Source: Fragum whitleyi (taxonomy: Eukaryota > Mollusca > Bivalvia > Cardiida > Cardiidae). Taken from it: DNA of 64,000 bases. Below are positions 13,043 to 23,500 of the stretch, one piece after another (within the stretch, counting starts at the first letter, position 1; the number at the start of each line of letters is the position of its first letter). The position numbers and the translations under genes were made by a program. Location: the NCBI GenBank assembly GCA_948146395.1, contig OX411546.1:19609158-19673157 (forward strand), written 5' to 3'. The notes below the pieces were generated by a model, which did no database searches, was not told where the DNA came from, and saw nothing but the letters and a program-made list of their open reading frames with translations.

Positions 13043-16000
13043 TTAAAAGAAAGACCATTAAAATATTATTTTCATTAAACGTTTTAAAACACAGATTTTG
13101 AATGCTTCTCATATTCTTTATTTATCTTACTTGATGGTGTAAACATTAAGTTAAAGTCCTTGTGAAGATTGAAGTATGAGATCTTCATAGAAATTTCTGC
13201 ATTACTACATAATAAATTTATGTGTTGCACATTTTTTCAGTACAGATATACTTTAACAATTATACATGGTGAAAAGTGAATTTCAATCTTCTTCTTAAAG
13301 AACATTATCTGGGATCCATACCTCTTTTAAAGTCTATGGCTTCATTTGGACAGTCATATTTTCTAATGTTATGAAAACAAAGTATCTCATTCATGTTTAT
13401 TAGTTTCTCGAAAATTCATTTATTGCACAGTTCTACTCCCCATCAGAAAAGTGATAAACACATGACAAAGTCTAACTTGTAACACTATTTAAAATGATGA
13501 ATAATATCATTTAATAAAAATAAAGAAATATCCTTCATCTATACCCTTATTAGGCCATCTCCTTTGCTGAAAATGGGGTTCTTTACAAAGTTCTGTAGTC
13601 TCAGTGTGAGCTGATGCCATAATCTGAAACATAAACAATTACCATATTTCCCCTAATAATAGCACCCTCCCTAATAGTAGCACCCCTACATTGTCTACTA
13701 AGAAAACCCATTTCAAACAGTGTTTATTCTATGATTTCAAAAATGTGGGGGATTTCAGTGCAAAAATAAACACAACTCAGAAATGTGGTAATTCATACTA
13801 TTTGGTTATAGTCAAAAAACCCTTTCAAATCCAGAAAATATGGGGGATCTTTGAAAAAAGTGGGGGAATCCCCCTGCCTAGAATAAACACTGTTCAAATA
13901 CCAAAATCTTAATAACTTGTTGAGACTTCTTCTCTTATTTGATGTGAATTTCCTCTAAACAATCATTTCTATGATTGTTTAGAGGAAATTAACCTCAAAT
14001 TAAACGGAAGCTTGAGGGCTTCAAAGACATAATTAGTTTTATGATTTTTTTAATCAGAAAATGCAAATTTAATAAAAGCTCCCAGACCATGTTATGTATT
14101 GCTCCCAGTAGCTTTTATTAGGAGAAATACAGTTTTTAATTTTAGTTGTGTCCATCAATATTCATGCTTTCTGATTGGCTAAAAAAATGTAATCAACAAT
14201 AAAAACAATTTTTTGAGTATTAGCTATTTTGTAAGCTTCTGCAAAAAGTAGACCAATAAAAAATCTGTTCCTAAAATGAAATTTAAGCTAAACATTTTTG
14301 CTTCATGATATTAAATTATTGGATACGAAGAAAACTTTTGTTGGTTTCATGGAGGTATGAAACTAAAAAACATAATCACAATCATGTATGAAACTGTGTA
14401 TATTCATAGAGTGATTAGGTTTTTAGTTTCATACCTCAATGAAATCAACAAATACTCTCGCCATCTCCTTACTACCAATGTAATTAGTCTTTGATAGAGA
14501 GTAGTATTAGACTGTCTAATACTTCTGTCTATTTAGACACTGACTTTTGTGAGTAACTGTCCACTGAATTCCCAACTTATGAAATCAAGGAGTCCAAGCT
14601 CAAAGTAAGGTGTCTGAATTTCGGTAATGGGATAAATTTGCAGAAAGGAAGACATTGCTTTTAACAAGCAATGTCTTCTTTTCCACAATTTTCTCTCCCA
14701 CAAGATGTTTTTCTTTCAAAAGACAAGTAATTGCGAGCAACTGTTATCTTCAACACTTTGTGTTGTCAATAAATCTATAGTTTTGACAATGTTTAATATT
14801 TGAAAGGAAGCTACTCTGCTCATTTGATTTTCAAAATAATTTCATATGATCCTGGGAGTCCACCAGACTCTTTACTCACAAAGTGAAGGAGTTTGAACTG
14901 ATAATCAAGGAGTCTTGGACTCCTAGACTCGCCTTATTGTCCAACCCTTTTAGTACATAATGCTAACGAACATGCTGTTAGTGACACACAGGTATTTTTG
15001 CTACAGTTAGTTACATCGTGAAATTGACATTAATCTCAATCAAAACCATTCTAATTCACTCACTCAGCACTCCATTCATTCATTCCAATCACCCACTCAT
15101 CAACCCACAAACAAAATGCTTCAAAATGACAAAAAAAGATACAATCAAAAGCTACATTCAAAATAGATATATATAAAAAATCTCTGACACAGTTGAAATT
15201 GTAAGCGTCTGATTTGTTCTTGAAGAAAAACTTTAATGGGAGCTATGTTATAGAACTTGTATACATAATTTAATTAAAGGGAGGTACAAAATATGGCTAG
15301 TTTTGAACAAAACTAGAACTGTCCCCCCCCCCCACAAGCACTTTGTCAGAATGTAAGTGCTATAAGTGCAGGATGTGTTTGTAACAAATATTGAGGTCAT
15401 ATGCAGCAATTGCATGAAGTTTCATGATTGTAGGACGCTTGGTTCTTGAGTTAGAGTCTGGAAACCCAAATTGAACAAAGGCTGACCGTGACCTTGACCT
15501 TTGACCTATGTGACCCAAAAACAATAGGGCACTTCCTTGGGTCTTAAGCAACATTTGTATAAAGTTTCATGATTCTAGGTCATTTGGTTCTTGAGTTAGA
15601 GTCCGGAAACGAAAAGGTCTACAGCTGACAGACGGATGGACAGACTGATGGACAGACAGACAGACATGGTGAAACCATTATTATACTGCAAAGATAATTC
15701 TAGCATTTTCATTGGTTAATGCTGACCTGACAAACATTGATAGCTACGGCCGCTCTGGTATTACCTCTATATTTTCCTTAAGGCGCCTCGACGTGAACAT
15801 AGACAAAAAATTGAAACGGTAAGGGCAGCCATGTTTCTCTCGCTTCGCTGATAACACGACCCGAATATACACACTAGGATACAGTTGAAAAGGATGTCAG
15901 TTAATAATGTGCAATTAAAAAATGATAAAGATGTCAATAAATACCTTAAATTTGTACAAATCTGTCTATTTAAAGTGCCAAGTTTCTCACAGTTTCAGCC

Positions 16001-19000
16001 AACAAACGCTTCCATATCACAATAGCTCAGAGTGTAGTAGTGTGACGTCACAACTATTATATGACATCACTTTGTATGTGTTTACTTTTCATAGCGGCGC
16101 ATTAAGGGATATTGATGGTTTAAAAGAAATCGGTTTATACGAACGCCTAAAATAGGCAAAAGACAGATATTTGGCCCTAAAACTTTGAAGTATAATAAAT
16201 TCGTAATACCGTTTCTTGCCTGGGTATATGATGATTTATTCCCGGCAGTAAAAATGATGTCAACCCTTGCCTACGGCTCGGGTGACATCATTTTTCCAGC
16301 CGGGCCCGGAATAAATCTTCATATACCCCGGCAAGAAACTGTATAACTAATAATATACCCCTCTCAACTTTGTAGGTGGGGGGTATAATTATCCAATTTG
16401 GATTATCTCCATTTAGTTTCTCGCAAAACTCACTCATCAAACTCATTCTATTTCATTCCAAAATCATTCACCTTGTCATTTTCACAATGTATACATAAAG
16501 CTTTGGAAGGCTGTTTAGCTCAGCCAATTCAAGACCATTGAACATTAAATTGCTTTTGTTTAGTTTGTTTGATTGCCTTTTAGGGCTGCTTTTAACAATC
16601 TTTCAGTCATATTGTGGCTGCTGAAACACCTGGTTTTCCCCACACCAGTACTACATGTGTACATGTACCACTCAATATTTTCCTAACCTCCCATTGCTAT
16701 CCCATGTAGGTAAACAATTATCCATCCAAAGGAAATAGACATATAAACATACAAAAGGCAGGGGATTTAACCCACAACATCCCATGTTTGAAATTTTGAA
16801 GACTGATGCACTACCATTTCAGGGTTTTCAAAAATATGTTCAGTAGGGGGCTCTTTACTAATAATAGAGGGTACTTTAGTTTATTAAAGCCAAAGGCATG
16901 AACAGAGTTCTGCAGGCACAAGCATGGAGGAGAGTATAAGAGGGCTCATACGGGCGAGGGGTGAGGGCCTCCCCCAAGAAAATACTGAAATGTTTGGCTA
17001 GTTCTTTGGCATTCTGTGAAAATTCTTTACATAAAACGTTTGAATCACTTTTATAATTTTTTCATGTTTTTTTTTACTCATCATTTTCATATTTTAGTGC
17101 CTCTTTGATTTTTCCACTCTTAGTCTTAGTTAAATGATTAAAAACAATTATAAAAAATGTTTGAGAGTGTATGCATTTTTAGGCTATCTTGGATTTCCAA
17201 AGTTTTGAAATCTGTGTTACAAGCATGAATAAATACAGATTTTTCAACTTTACCCTCACTTTATTTCTTACACTGTGTTTTGTAAATGGGCACTCTTGAT
17301 ATAAATTCCCAAATGACAGAGTCATTGATTCTGTGAAACTTTAATGTAAATTCTGAACAGTAGTTTCATAGAAGATTTTTTAAATTTTATCATATAATGG
17401 CACCATTTTTCAGTGAGGTAGAGCCAATGTCATCAGCCTGATGAGAATTTTATTAACAAATCTGAAAGAGCATGGTCTAAGCATCATGCTTAATTTAGTT
17501 AGGTTGAATTCTTAACATAAGTTTCAGAGAAGATTCTTTTTATATATGAGACCATTTCTCAGTGACCCGGCAGCTCATAGAGCCCAAGTCATTAGCCCAA
17601 TAAGGATTTTACCAAGAAATCTGAAAGAGCATGTTCTAAGCATGATTCCTGTGGAGTTTGGTTGAATTCTAAACAGTAATTTCAGAGATGAAGTTATTTT
17701 ATATTTCATCATATGGGACCCTTTTTCAGTGACATGGCAGCCTGTAGAGCCTATGTCATCAGCCTGATCAGAATTTTACAAACAAATCTAAAAGAGCATG
17801 TTCTAAGAATCATTCCTGTGAAGTTGTCTTGACTTATGAACAGTTGTTTCAGAGAAAAAAAAGTTAACAGACAGATGCACACACACTCACGAGAACACCA
17901 GGCCATCACATGTTCCTACTGGCCTTGGTCGTGGCAAATTGTGGAGCTCCGTAGTGAAACAATGGATGATTTGTAGTAGGGAAAAAAATTAGCACTCGCC
18001 CATGGCAACTAGAAAATGCATTGGGCAAGTAAAACTTGCAAGCCAGGGGCCCAGGTGGCAAACTGAAAAAATGTGTTGAGTTTCCTAGAATATGAAAAGA
18101 GTCTAGAACATTTAAATTGAGTACGGGCCTTTTTTTCGACAGCTTTTACTTTCGACATCCAAGTGACAACACATTGGGCCAACTTATTTTTCGCCCTATC
18201 CGGGCCTGTTGTTGTTTTTTCAGCTTGAATCCAGCCCTACGTTCAGGATGACAAACCGGTTCAAGTAATACTCCGCTTTAAACATATCCTTGCATGTAAA
18301 GCGGGGTATAAATTAAAAACAGTTTGCAAGATTTTTTCAGCCTAATTGCAGGGCGGGTTTCAAGCTGATAAAAACAACAAGAACGGGCCCCGATAGGGCG
18401 AGAAATAAGTTGGCCAATTAACTGATGGACTGACTTATTTTTTTATCGGATGTTTATCTTTTGCAATGCCCGCGTTTTTCTGGAATGAGTTGGCTCTTTT
18501 CTGATTTAATGAATTCTCTAAAATCGAATACAAAAACAATGTTTTTGTTTCCAGCTGACAATTTACCCATTCGATTTCGTTTTTATTTTCATTTTTGTCC
18601 TCACTTTATCTAACCTTTTACAACCATTACATTTTTGTTTCAAAGTGAATCTTATTAAAGAAAAATTAAAGGTGGTAAAGTCAAAATATCCTGTCCTACA
18701 GAAACAAGTACACCAGAAGTGTTCTATTCGGTCCGCGCTTTCAATATGGCTGCTCCCGTAATGTAAACTGGCATTTGATAGCTCAATTTAGTTCAATAAT
18801 GTGGCAATTTGTCGAGGGTGCGAGTAAACCTGAGTTTAAAATTGTAATCACCCTATTGTGTAGAAAATACAATGGGAAAAGAAGAAATGTTTCTTTACTT
18901 TACAAGAACAAGGACGTAAAATCTAAGAACTCCATTTGAAAAGTTCACTTCTTCAAATCAGATAATGGATTTTTTTACTTAAAAAAACTGGGCTCCTAGA

Positions 19001-20342
19001 TTTTGAGCTGGGCCCCTAAGCTTTAAAAGTTAGGAGCCAAGTTGGCCCCTGTGAGGAAAAAGTTAATGTTTTCCCCTGCGTAGGATAACCATACACAATA
19101 AGTGGCAAATTGTGAGAATTCCTTATGACAAAGATTCCACAACTGGCTATAATCTCTCATGAATAGCCGCGAATACAGCTATGGTGACAGTAAGAATAAG
19201 CATGATTCTGCCACAGTTGCGCTACAAATTAGGCCACACACAATAATCACCTAATCACCCTGATTTGCCATGAATGGTTTAAACAGTTTAAAACTTTCGT
19301 AACACTACGGTGGAGTTTCCCAAATCATCACGATTCAACAAGTCACCACAGTTCATGACACTTACTACACTCCAACTCCGTATTTTCGCGGCAATCGAAT
19401 TTTAGCGTAACGCTTGTTTCCTTGGTTGTGAATTGATGCACATTTTGCGAAGAAACCCTGCACATGTCTACCAAATTAAGAAGACCAACAATGCCTTGTT
19501 TTTTTTTAAATGTAATTTATAACAATAGCAATGTATTTAAAATCGGCATCATTTGCCATCTTTCAGCCACCCCCTTTCCAAATTACCTTCATTTTCTTGT
19601 TTAAAGATATTAAATACAATGCAACTTTGACCAATACATTTTGAATATACACAAAGGAATGTAAAAGAATACAAAAATCAAATTTTTGGACCTTAATAAA
19701 TTCTTTAAAGAAAGATTTTGTCAACTTCCGTGGAAATATGACGTCCTGATTCAATATGGTGCTCATGACGGTGGTCAACATCCAGAAGCATTTTCAGCTA
19801 ATATTTCTCTAGCAAGACCCTTAAAAAATTTGCTGATTGAAAGATTAAGGAACAGGCTTGTAATGCATATTATTTTCGTTCTTGATTTGATTTTTTATTT
19901 GAAGCTAATTCATAATTGACTAGTTTGTACCTTTAAAATACGAAGAGCCATGGTACAAGCCTGTGAAAGATTCTAGGAAATCCAATTATGAGAAATGAAG
20001 TATTTCTCCTTTTGGCCTACATTGGCTTATGTTGGATACTGGCCAATCATAAAAAAGTTGCCAGTTTTGTGGTACGGCATACAGATAACCTTTCCATCAC
20101 TGTAGCTTTTCAGGACATTAGAGCTTGAATCAGTGCATTTTTTAATAAATACCAAGCCGGCAAAAATTGAATGTTGCTGAGTCACTGTAAAGTCTGCATG
20201 ATTATTGAAGGGATTGAATGGTTTTCGGACGCTTGAATTACTTTTTGTTGTAAAGTTCTTCCAGTTGACTCCATTCAGTGGCAATGTCACCACTGGCTTT
20301 CTTCTGCTGCTCGGCTAAATAGCTTCCAACGTCTTTCGGCAT
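1286..20342 (-). CDS. PSMD13: 26S proteasome non-ATPase regulatory subunit 13 (Rpn9), 12 exons
   Basis: Lid subunit of the 19S regulatory particle, which helps hold the lid together for degradation of ubiquitinated proteins; a PCI-domain protein. Coding exons, high to low coordinate: 20242-20342, 13545-13623, 11662-11696, 10629-10684, 9101-9231, 7686-7857, 6414-6493, 5710-5835, 4620-4682, 3203-3283, 2277-2393, 1286-1381 (stop TAG 1286-1288). All introns are GT-AG and phases join without a break, giving 1137 nt, 378 residues; the human protein is about 376. Recognisable blocks: [14 protein letters not shown] and [11 protein letters not shown] (exon 6), HPVLESLK and LYAFNSGN (exon 8), [14 protein letters not shown] (exon 10), [15 protein letters not shown] in the C-terminal PCI winged helix (exon 11), and the conserved end AHDILT. 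The start (MPKDVGSYL) is the only ATG in frame with exon 1 and sits near the human start. Intron 1 is 6.6 kb. The family call is near certain; the UTRs were not resolved. Confidence 0.97.
1555..1926 (+). mobile_element. Two-monomer tandem-repeat element ending in CTTGTT, in PSMD13 intron 11
   Basis: The word AACTTTGACATTTTGTGAT occurs at about 1554 and 1719, giving two diverged monomers with a period near 165 bp that contain TATCAAGGGGGATAACTCTA-like text. The right end carries an imperfect hairpin (AACACTCAAC with GTTGGTGTT) before CTTGTT at 1921-1926. The body resembles the element at 23400-23691. The left end is not resolved. Confidence 0.5.
2511..2660. mobile_element. 150-bp foldback MITE (GTAGACCCGTAATAGTTCC), PSMD13 intron 10
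   Basis: Ends GTAGACCCGTAATAGTTCC and GGAACTATTATGGGTCCAC are inverted. The centre folds on TTTCCTAATGA-AAA-TCATTAGGAA near 2573-2597, flanked by GTTAACC and GGTTAAC. Confidence 0.75.
3375..3765. mobile_element. GATATTACACGGGTGTTATT-family element, PSMD13 intron 9
   Basis: Complete copy from TTTTTGATATCACACGGGTG to CCACTCATTCAATATCCTCT, with a small hairpin ACGAGGCAAAGCCTCAT at about 3666. About 390 bp with no ORF. The type is unknown (MITE or SINE-like). Confidence 0.65.
3988..4293. mobile_element. Foldback MITE, TACGTACTTAGTG family, reverse, PSMD13 intron 9
   Basis: Long imperfect foldback between AATACGTACTTAGTGTTTTG (about 4000) and CACTAAGTACGTATTATATT (about 4109), each followed or preceded by AAAATATCTAAC/GTTAGATATTTTT. 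An extra asymmetric tail (ATGATATCATACAGGATGTTATC type) ends at TTATAAGATAA. Confidence 0.7.
6028..6100 (-). mobile_element. tRNA-Ser/Leu-like SINE head, PSMD13 intron 7
   Basis: The minus strand reads GGAGTCAATGGCCGAGTGGT-AAAGACG, a class II tRNA A box, then TTCTGGGATCAAACC, a B-box-like sequence. Only the head is recognisable. Confidence 0.5.
7430..7580. mobile_element. 150-bp foldback MITE, second copy, PSMD13 intron 6
   Basis: Same structure as 2511-2660: GTGGACCCGTAATAGTTTC at 7430, central TTTCCTAATGAAATCATTAG, and AAACTATTACAGGTCCTC at the right end. Confidence 0.75.
8040..8190 (-). mobile_element. SINE with a different tRNA-like head, PSMD13 intron 5
   Basis: The minus strand reads CCGTAGTTGAGAGGTAGAGT (A-box-like) and GGTCCCGAGTTTGATTCC (B-box-like) 30 bases later, then GGCTATTGATCTTGGTTCG. 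The body differs from the tRNA-Lys SINE. Confidence 0.5.
8195..8262. repeat. Perfect 32-bp hairpin (GGCTCAGCG family), PSMD13 intron 5
   Basis: Left arm 8195-8226 and right arm 8231-8262 are exact reverse complements over 32 bases, with a 4-base loop TGTT. The arms run from GGCTCAGCG to CTCCCTATA. Two related copies lie at 37183-37253 and 56061-56144. Confidence 0.95.
9625..9840 (-). mobile_element. tRNA-derived SINE, degenerate, PSMD13 intron 4
   Basis: On the plus strand: GGCTAGAGCACCTAACAAGG, AGCCTCTAGCTGCTATCCCA, CCATTGGTGAGAGACAAATA and CCGGGATTGAACCCAG, the complement of the SINE body and B box. Head incomplete. Confidence 0.65.
10837..11092 (-). mobile_element. Complete small CTTGTT-class element with no monomer array, in PSMD13 intron 3
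   Basis: On the minus strand: 5' hairpin with arms ATGCCCCCG/CGGGGGCAT (about 11064-11092), a GACGGACAGA simple repeat (about 11028-11050), a body with repeated CACATGACCTTGACCTTG words, the inverted partner of the 5' arm (ATGCCCCCGTA on plus, 10862-10872), a perfect hairpin GTGTTT-GTG-AAACAC at 10845-10859, then CTTGTT (AACAAG on plus, 10837-10842). It is the shortest complete example of this architecture in the window. Confidence 0.75.
11853..12578 (+). pseudogene. C-terminal fragment of LINE reverse transcriptase (241 codons open)
   Basis: The intact reading frame covers the thumb and downstream region of a LINE ORF2-type protein. [13 protein letters not shown] is the classical motif after the RT palm; [21 protein letters not shown] and [15 protein letters not shown] match the conserved helical region, and [16 protein letters not shown] matches the usual C-terminus of such proteins. 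The palm with its catalytic Asp pair and any endonuclease are missing, so the copy cannot be autonomous. The absence of stop codons over 726 bp suggests a recent insertion. The ATG at 11853 is internal to the original protein. Confidence 0.85.
13003..13039. repeat. (ATT)n microsatellite, LINE tail
   Basis: Continuous ATT/TTA triplets end the retrotransposon at 11830-13039. Confidence 0.9.
14160..14475. mobile_element. MITE with GGTATGAAACTAAAAA foldback, reverse copy, PSMD13 intron 1
   Basis: Foldback GAGGTATGAAACTAAAAAAC and TTTTTAGTTTCATACCTC around a spacer at about 14351-14435, plus a flank with TTTCTGATTGGCTAAAAAAA. Related copies at 38185, 43300 and 52835. Confidence 0.65.
14640..14940. 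mobile_element. Element with GACATTGCTT hairpin, PSMD13 intron 1
   Basis: Hairpin GGAAGACATTGCTT...AAGCAATGTCTTCTT at the left end, ending in AGGAGTCTTGGACTCCTAGA. Related copies at 21345-21600 and 24465-24640. Confidence 0.6.
15320..15690 (-). mobile_element. GACAGACGGATGG-type repeat element, incomplete
   Basis: Two related segments (ATGAAGTTTCATGATT... near 15413 and ATAAAGTTTCATGATT... near 15559, each followed by TTTGGTTCTTGAGTTAGAGTC-like text) are followed by a GACAGACGGATGGACAGAC simple repeat (about 15628-15666) and a small hairpin, ATGGTGAAACCAT. This is the order seen at the 5' end of the other arrays, read on the minus strand. The CTTGTT end was not found. It sits inside a split MITE (15002-16495). 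Confidence 0.45.
16205..16344. mobile_element. 140-bp foldback MITE, PSMD13 intron 1
   Basis: Arms of about 55 bp: CCGTTTCTTGCCTGGGTATA and TATACCCCGGCAAGAAAC at the ends, AAAATGATGTCA and TGACATCATTTT near the middle, with a short GC-rich loop (CCTACGGCT). Locally GC-rich. Confidence 0.8.
16575..16820 (-). mobile_element. tRNA-derived SINE, very degenerate, PSMD13 intron 1
   Basis: CTAACCTCCCATTGCTATCC, ATGTAGG and GGGGATTTAACCCACAACAT align loosely with the 9625-9840 copy. Confidence 0.45.
17380..17940 (-). mobile_element. Three-monomer tandem element in PSMD13 intron 1
   Basis: The word TCTGAAAGAGCATG (or one-base variants) recurs at about 17461, 17620 and 17787, giving three diverged monomers of 159-167 bp, each with a TCAGTGA...GTCAT.AGCC block. 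They are followed by GACAGATGCACACACAC and a GGCC...GGCC inverted pair (about 17910-17930). The order fits a minus-strand member of the tandem-array class, but the distal end is not clear. Confidence 0.5.
18235..18365. mobile_element. CCCGCTTTGCACG-family foldback MITE, PSMD13 intron 1
   Basis: GCCCTACGTTCAGGATGACA at the left, TACTCCGCTTTAAACATATC and GTAAAGCGGGGTATAA in the middle, AATTGCAGGGCGGGTTTCAA at the right. Inverted halves. Confidence 0.55.
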
Positions 20343-20500
20343 GACTTTTGTTGAATTTCTTTACAGGAAGTGTATTCCGCTGACTAAGATTAGGTTGTTT
20401 TCCTTCCTGGTAATGCTATTTGACCCGCTTCATGAGAAAGCGGGATACAAATAATATTCCACAAAGCTTCTGCATGACTCAGAACAAAACAAGCGTAAAA
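20343..20500. promoter_or_regulatory. Putative bidirectional promoter between PSMD13 and SMPD2
   Basis: This is the 158 bp between the two divergent start codons, so it must contain both 5' UTRs and probably a shared core promoter. No TATA box stands out. Visible motifs are ACAGGAAGTG at 20363-20372, an ETS-type site, and ATGACTCAGAA at 20474-20484, one base from the CNC-bZIP/small Maf consensus ATGACTCAGCA. In animals CNC factors (Nrf1, fly CncC) drive proteasome genes through such sites, so the second motif fits PSMD13. A small inverted repeat, CCCGCTT at 20424-20430 and AAGCGGG at 20438-20444, lies between them. The motif roles are inferred from sequence only. Confidence 0.6.
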
Positions 20501-23500
20501 ATGACCACTTCCCTTAAAATTCTGACTCTAAATTGTTGGTGAGAAAAAGAAATATTTTTTTTAAAGATATTACAAGTTAGCTCTAAGTTTTAGGTTATAT
20601 CGGACTTGTTTATTGTCTTGTGTCCATTCGTCCCAAATAGTTTCGCACCATTTTTGCTCTAGCTTCATTCAAAGCAAAGCTGTCAAGTCACACGCATTGC
20701 GCGTGTGTCAAACGCATTTCATACCTGAATCACGCTCACTCATTTAGCTGACTCAATCACAAGCATTTTCAAAAAATAAAAAGAAGGATTTAAAAAATCA
20801 TACGAAATAAGTTATTTCCTATGACAAATCAATGAAATTAATACTTTGCGGTATTACTATCAAGATTCAGACTTTGGATCAGCATCTGAAAATGCCACCT
20901 TACAGATAACAAACACATCTAGTCTAGTTTCAGTTTCTCTTGTTAGTGGGCACGCCCTTTGACTTTATTTCCTGTTTATACATTCTACTTTCACTTTGTC
21001 CTTCCCGCCATTGTAAAGTTTACAAAAAGCTCTTAAGTAATTGTAAGCGTACTTAAACACCTTAGGGATACTTCAGTGATTACAATTTAACATCAACCGA
21101 GATGTTAACTCAAAATGGAGCTAAATTGCATCATTTTTTAAATTAAAGAAATGACACGCAACCTAACGGTGAAAGGGCAAACAAATTTTATTTTCTCGCC
21201 AGAATAGATGATTTGCAAGACATGTTGTTCGGGGTGCCATCATCCATATTATAAAAAGCTAGGTAAATGACCTGTCAAAATTTATACAAACCAAGATCTT
21301 TTTAATTACCGATGATACATAAGTGCTCAGTGTCTGTCTGGAAGAACATTGTTGAAAAGAAGAAATTGCTTGTTGCACGCAATTCTTCTTTTCCACAACT
21401 TTCCAATCCAAAAGAAGATTTTTTTCTTACAAAATACTTATAGATGCAAGGTTATGTTTTCTTCAAAAACTTTTGTAGTGAAAAGATCTACAGTTTCGAC
21501 AAAAGCTATAATCAAGGGAGTCCATTAGACTTCTGCAAAATATAGAAGTCCTATCTGGAAAACAAGGTGTCTTGGACTGCTGGACTCACCTTAGTTTCGA
21601 ACCCAGTGTTAACATAAGTTTTACCATGATTAATTTTCTTTGTATCAATTTTGTAGGGGAGTTCCACTGCCTTTTGCATCAAAGGATAGAAAGAAAAGAA
21701 TGAATGCTATTGGTGAAGAAGTGGCCAAGTCTAATTATGAAGTAGCTGTGTTTCAAGAGGTATCAGGGATTTATCTAAGGTTGGAGGAAGGGACCTGGGA
21801 CCCTTAAATTGGGGAAAATTTATACATCAGTAGAGAAAAGTTTCCATTTTGATATTTTGTTAGAAGCTTCTTACTTTTGACATAAATTGATTCATTTAGG
21901 TATACAGAACTAAAATTCAAGTTGTTAACCAAATAAATTGTTGCTTTAATTCTAAAATCTTGAAACTATATCTTCATAGAAGCTGTAGATACAAGCTTTT
22001 AGAATTTACCCAATACCATTATCTTTGAGAATATAATAGATGACTAATTCTTAGTGAGTAAAAGTACATTTTTTTCTAGACATGACCTTGTTTCCGTGGG
22101 GAAACTTGATGTTTTAGGGGGAAAGGCATTTTTAGGGCAAAAATCCTTTGAGGCGTATGGGGGCTGTAAACAGTCTCAGTTTCTATATAAAAAGAACCAA
22201 TGGGTAAGCACTTTTTAGTTATTTAATCCTTTTCCAAAATTTTGGAATTTTCAAAATTTAAAGAGGTTTAGACAACAAGACAGGGACAATTTAAAATGAA
22301 TCAATCCCATGTGAATGTTCCCATGAAAAAGTATGGAGAACAATTTTATAAATAGGAAAAAAAATCCTGGTATCCATTTAATTTTATTTTCTTTCATGTA
22401 GGGATTTTCAATTAATGTATTGATTTTCTTATATTTGCAGGTGTGGAACAAGAAGGATTATCAGATTTTGAAAGACAAAATCTGTAAAACACTGCCATTT
22501 ACCCATTATTATTATAGGTTGGTACGATTTATCATGTACATGATAGCAATTTATCCAATTACTGTAATTCATATATCTTTTTGAATTTAAATTTATTTTG
22601 AAGTATTTTTTTCCTTTTCAACAAATATTTTCTCAAGTGAAATATTAGTACCTAAATCCAAGGATACTTCCTTTAATACTTTTTGGTGGGTTGTCGAGTA
22701 ATTACAATAGATTATCAGTTGATAAACTCACTGCCTAGGCAATGAAATTATCACAAACTTATATCCTGCTTTCGTTCATTTCATCCTAACTGGCATTATC
22801 TGAGCAGAACCCAATAAGTTATGTCATCATGAACGTTGCATTACAATCACATGCACAAGGACCCGCCTACAGAAAATTTGACCCAAAATTTTCAAATTTT
22901 GTCTTATTTTTGCATTAAAGAAATAGAATAATTGTTTGTATTTCAATTGAAGATCAATTGATATTTCATTTCATGAACAACAAAAAGCTATATTTTTACT
23001 CATGGCTATGCCAATACATTTTTTGTTGTTCACTCAATAAAATAGAAAAGTAAATTAAAGATTAACACATTCACATACAATCATATTTTTCATGCCTCTT
23101 GAAATTGAAAAAGCATTGGTAGAAATTATCTCCAATTACCTTTCATGAGTTATTTCTTCATTTTCATATTTTTTCAATGAAATTAACTCTCATCATGGTG
23201 AAAGGAACATTTCTGCTTTTTCACTATGTATGGATAAAGATCGACTTGCCACATATATGCAGTCTGATCTTAATATTTACCACCTGAATTCCATTCTTAA
23301 ACCAGAAAAGTTTCAAAATGTTATTCACAAAATTAATAAGTATTCATAATTAATGCATCCAGTGCTTTGAGCATTATGATTTTTAATTAGCTTGGCTATT
23401 TTCAGAGAAAACCACAGGTGTTATGATCACCTGTTCTTGGCGCCGTTTGCGTTGGTATTGGCGTCAATGTTGACATTGGCCTTACAAGGGTCATATCTCT

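Larger units (their letters stand above)
15002..16495. mobile_element. Tc1/mariner-like MITE (ACAGTTAG family), split by about 1.07 kb insertion
   Basis: Left end TACAGTTAGTTACATCGTGA at 15002; right end TTGTCATTTTCACAATGTAT near 16474-16493. The left half runs to the central palindrome near 15318 and the right half resumes at about 16390 with AATTTGGATTATCTCC. The material between includes the repeat at 15320-15690 and the foldback at 16205-16344. Confidence 0.7.

Noticed and set aside
20027..20241. Open frame continuing past PSMD13 exon 1
   Set aside because: It continues past the GT donor at 20240-20241 in a different frame from the protein; exon 2 at 13545-13623 gives the correct continuation.
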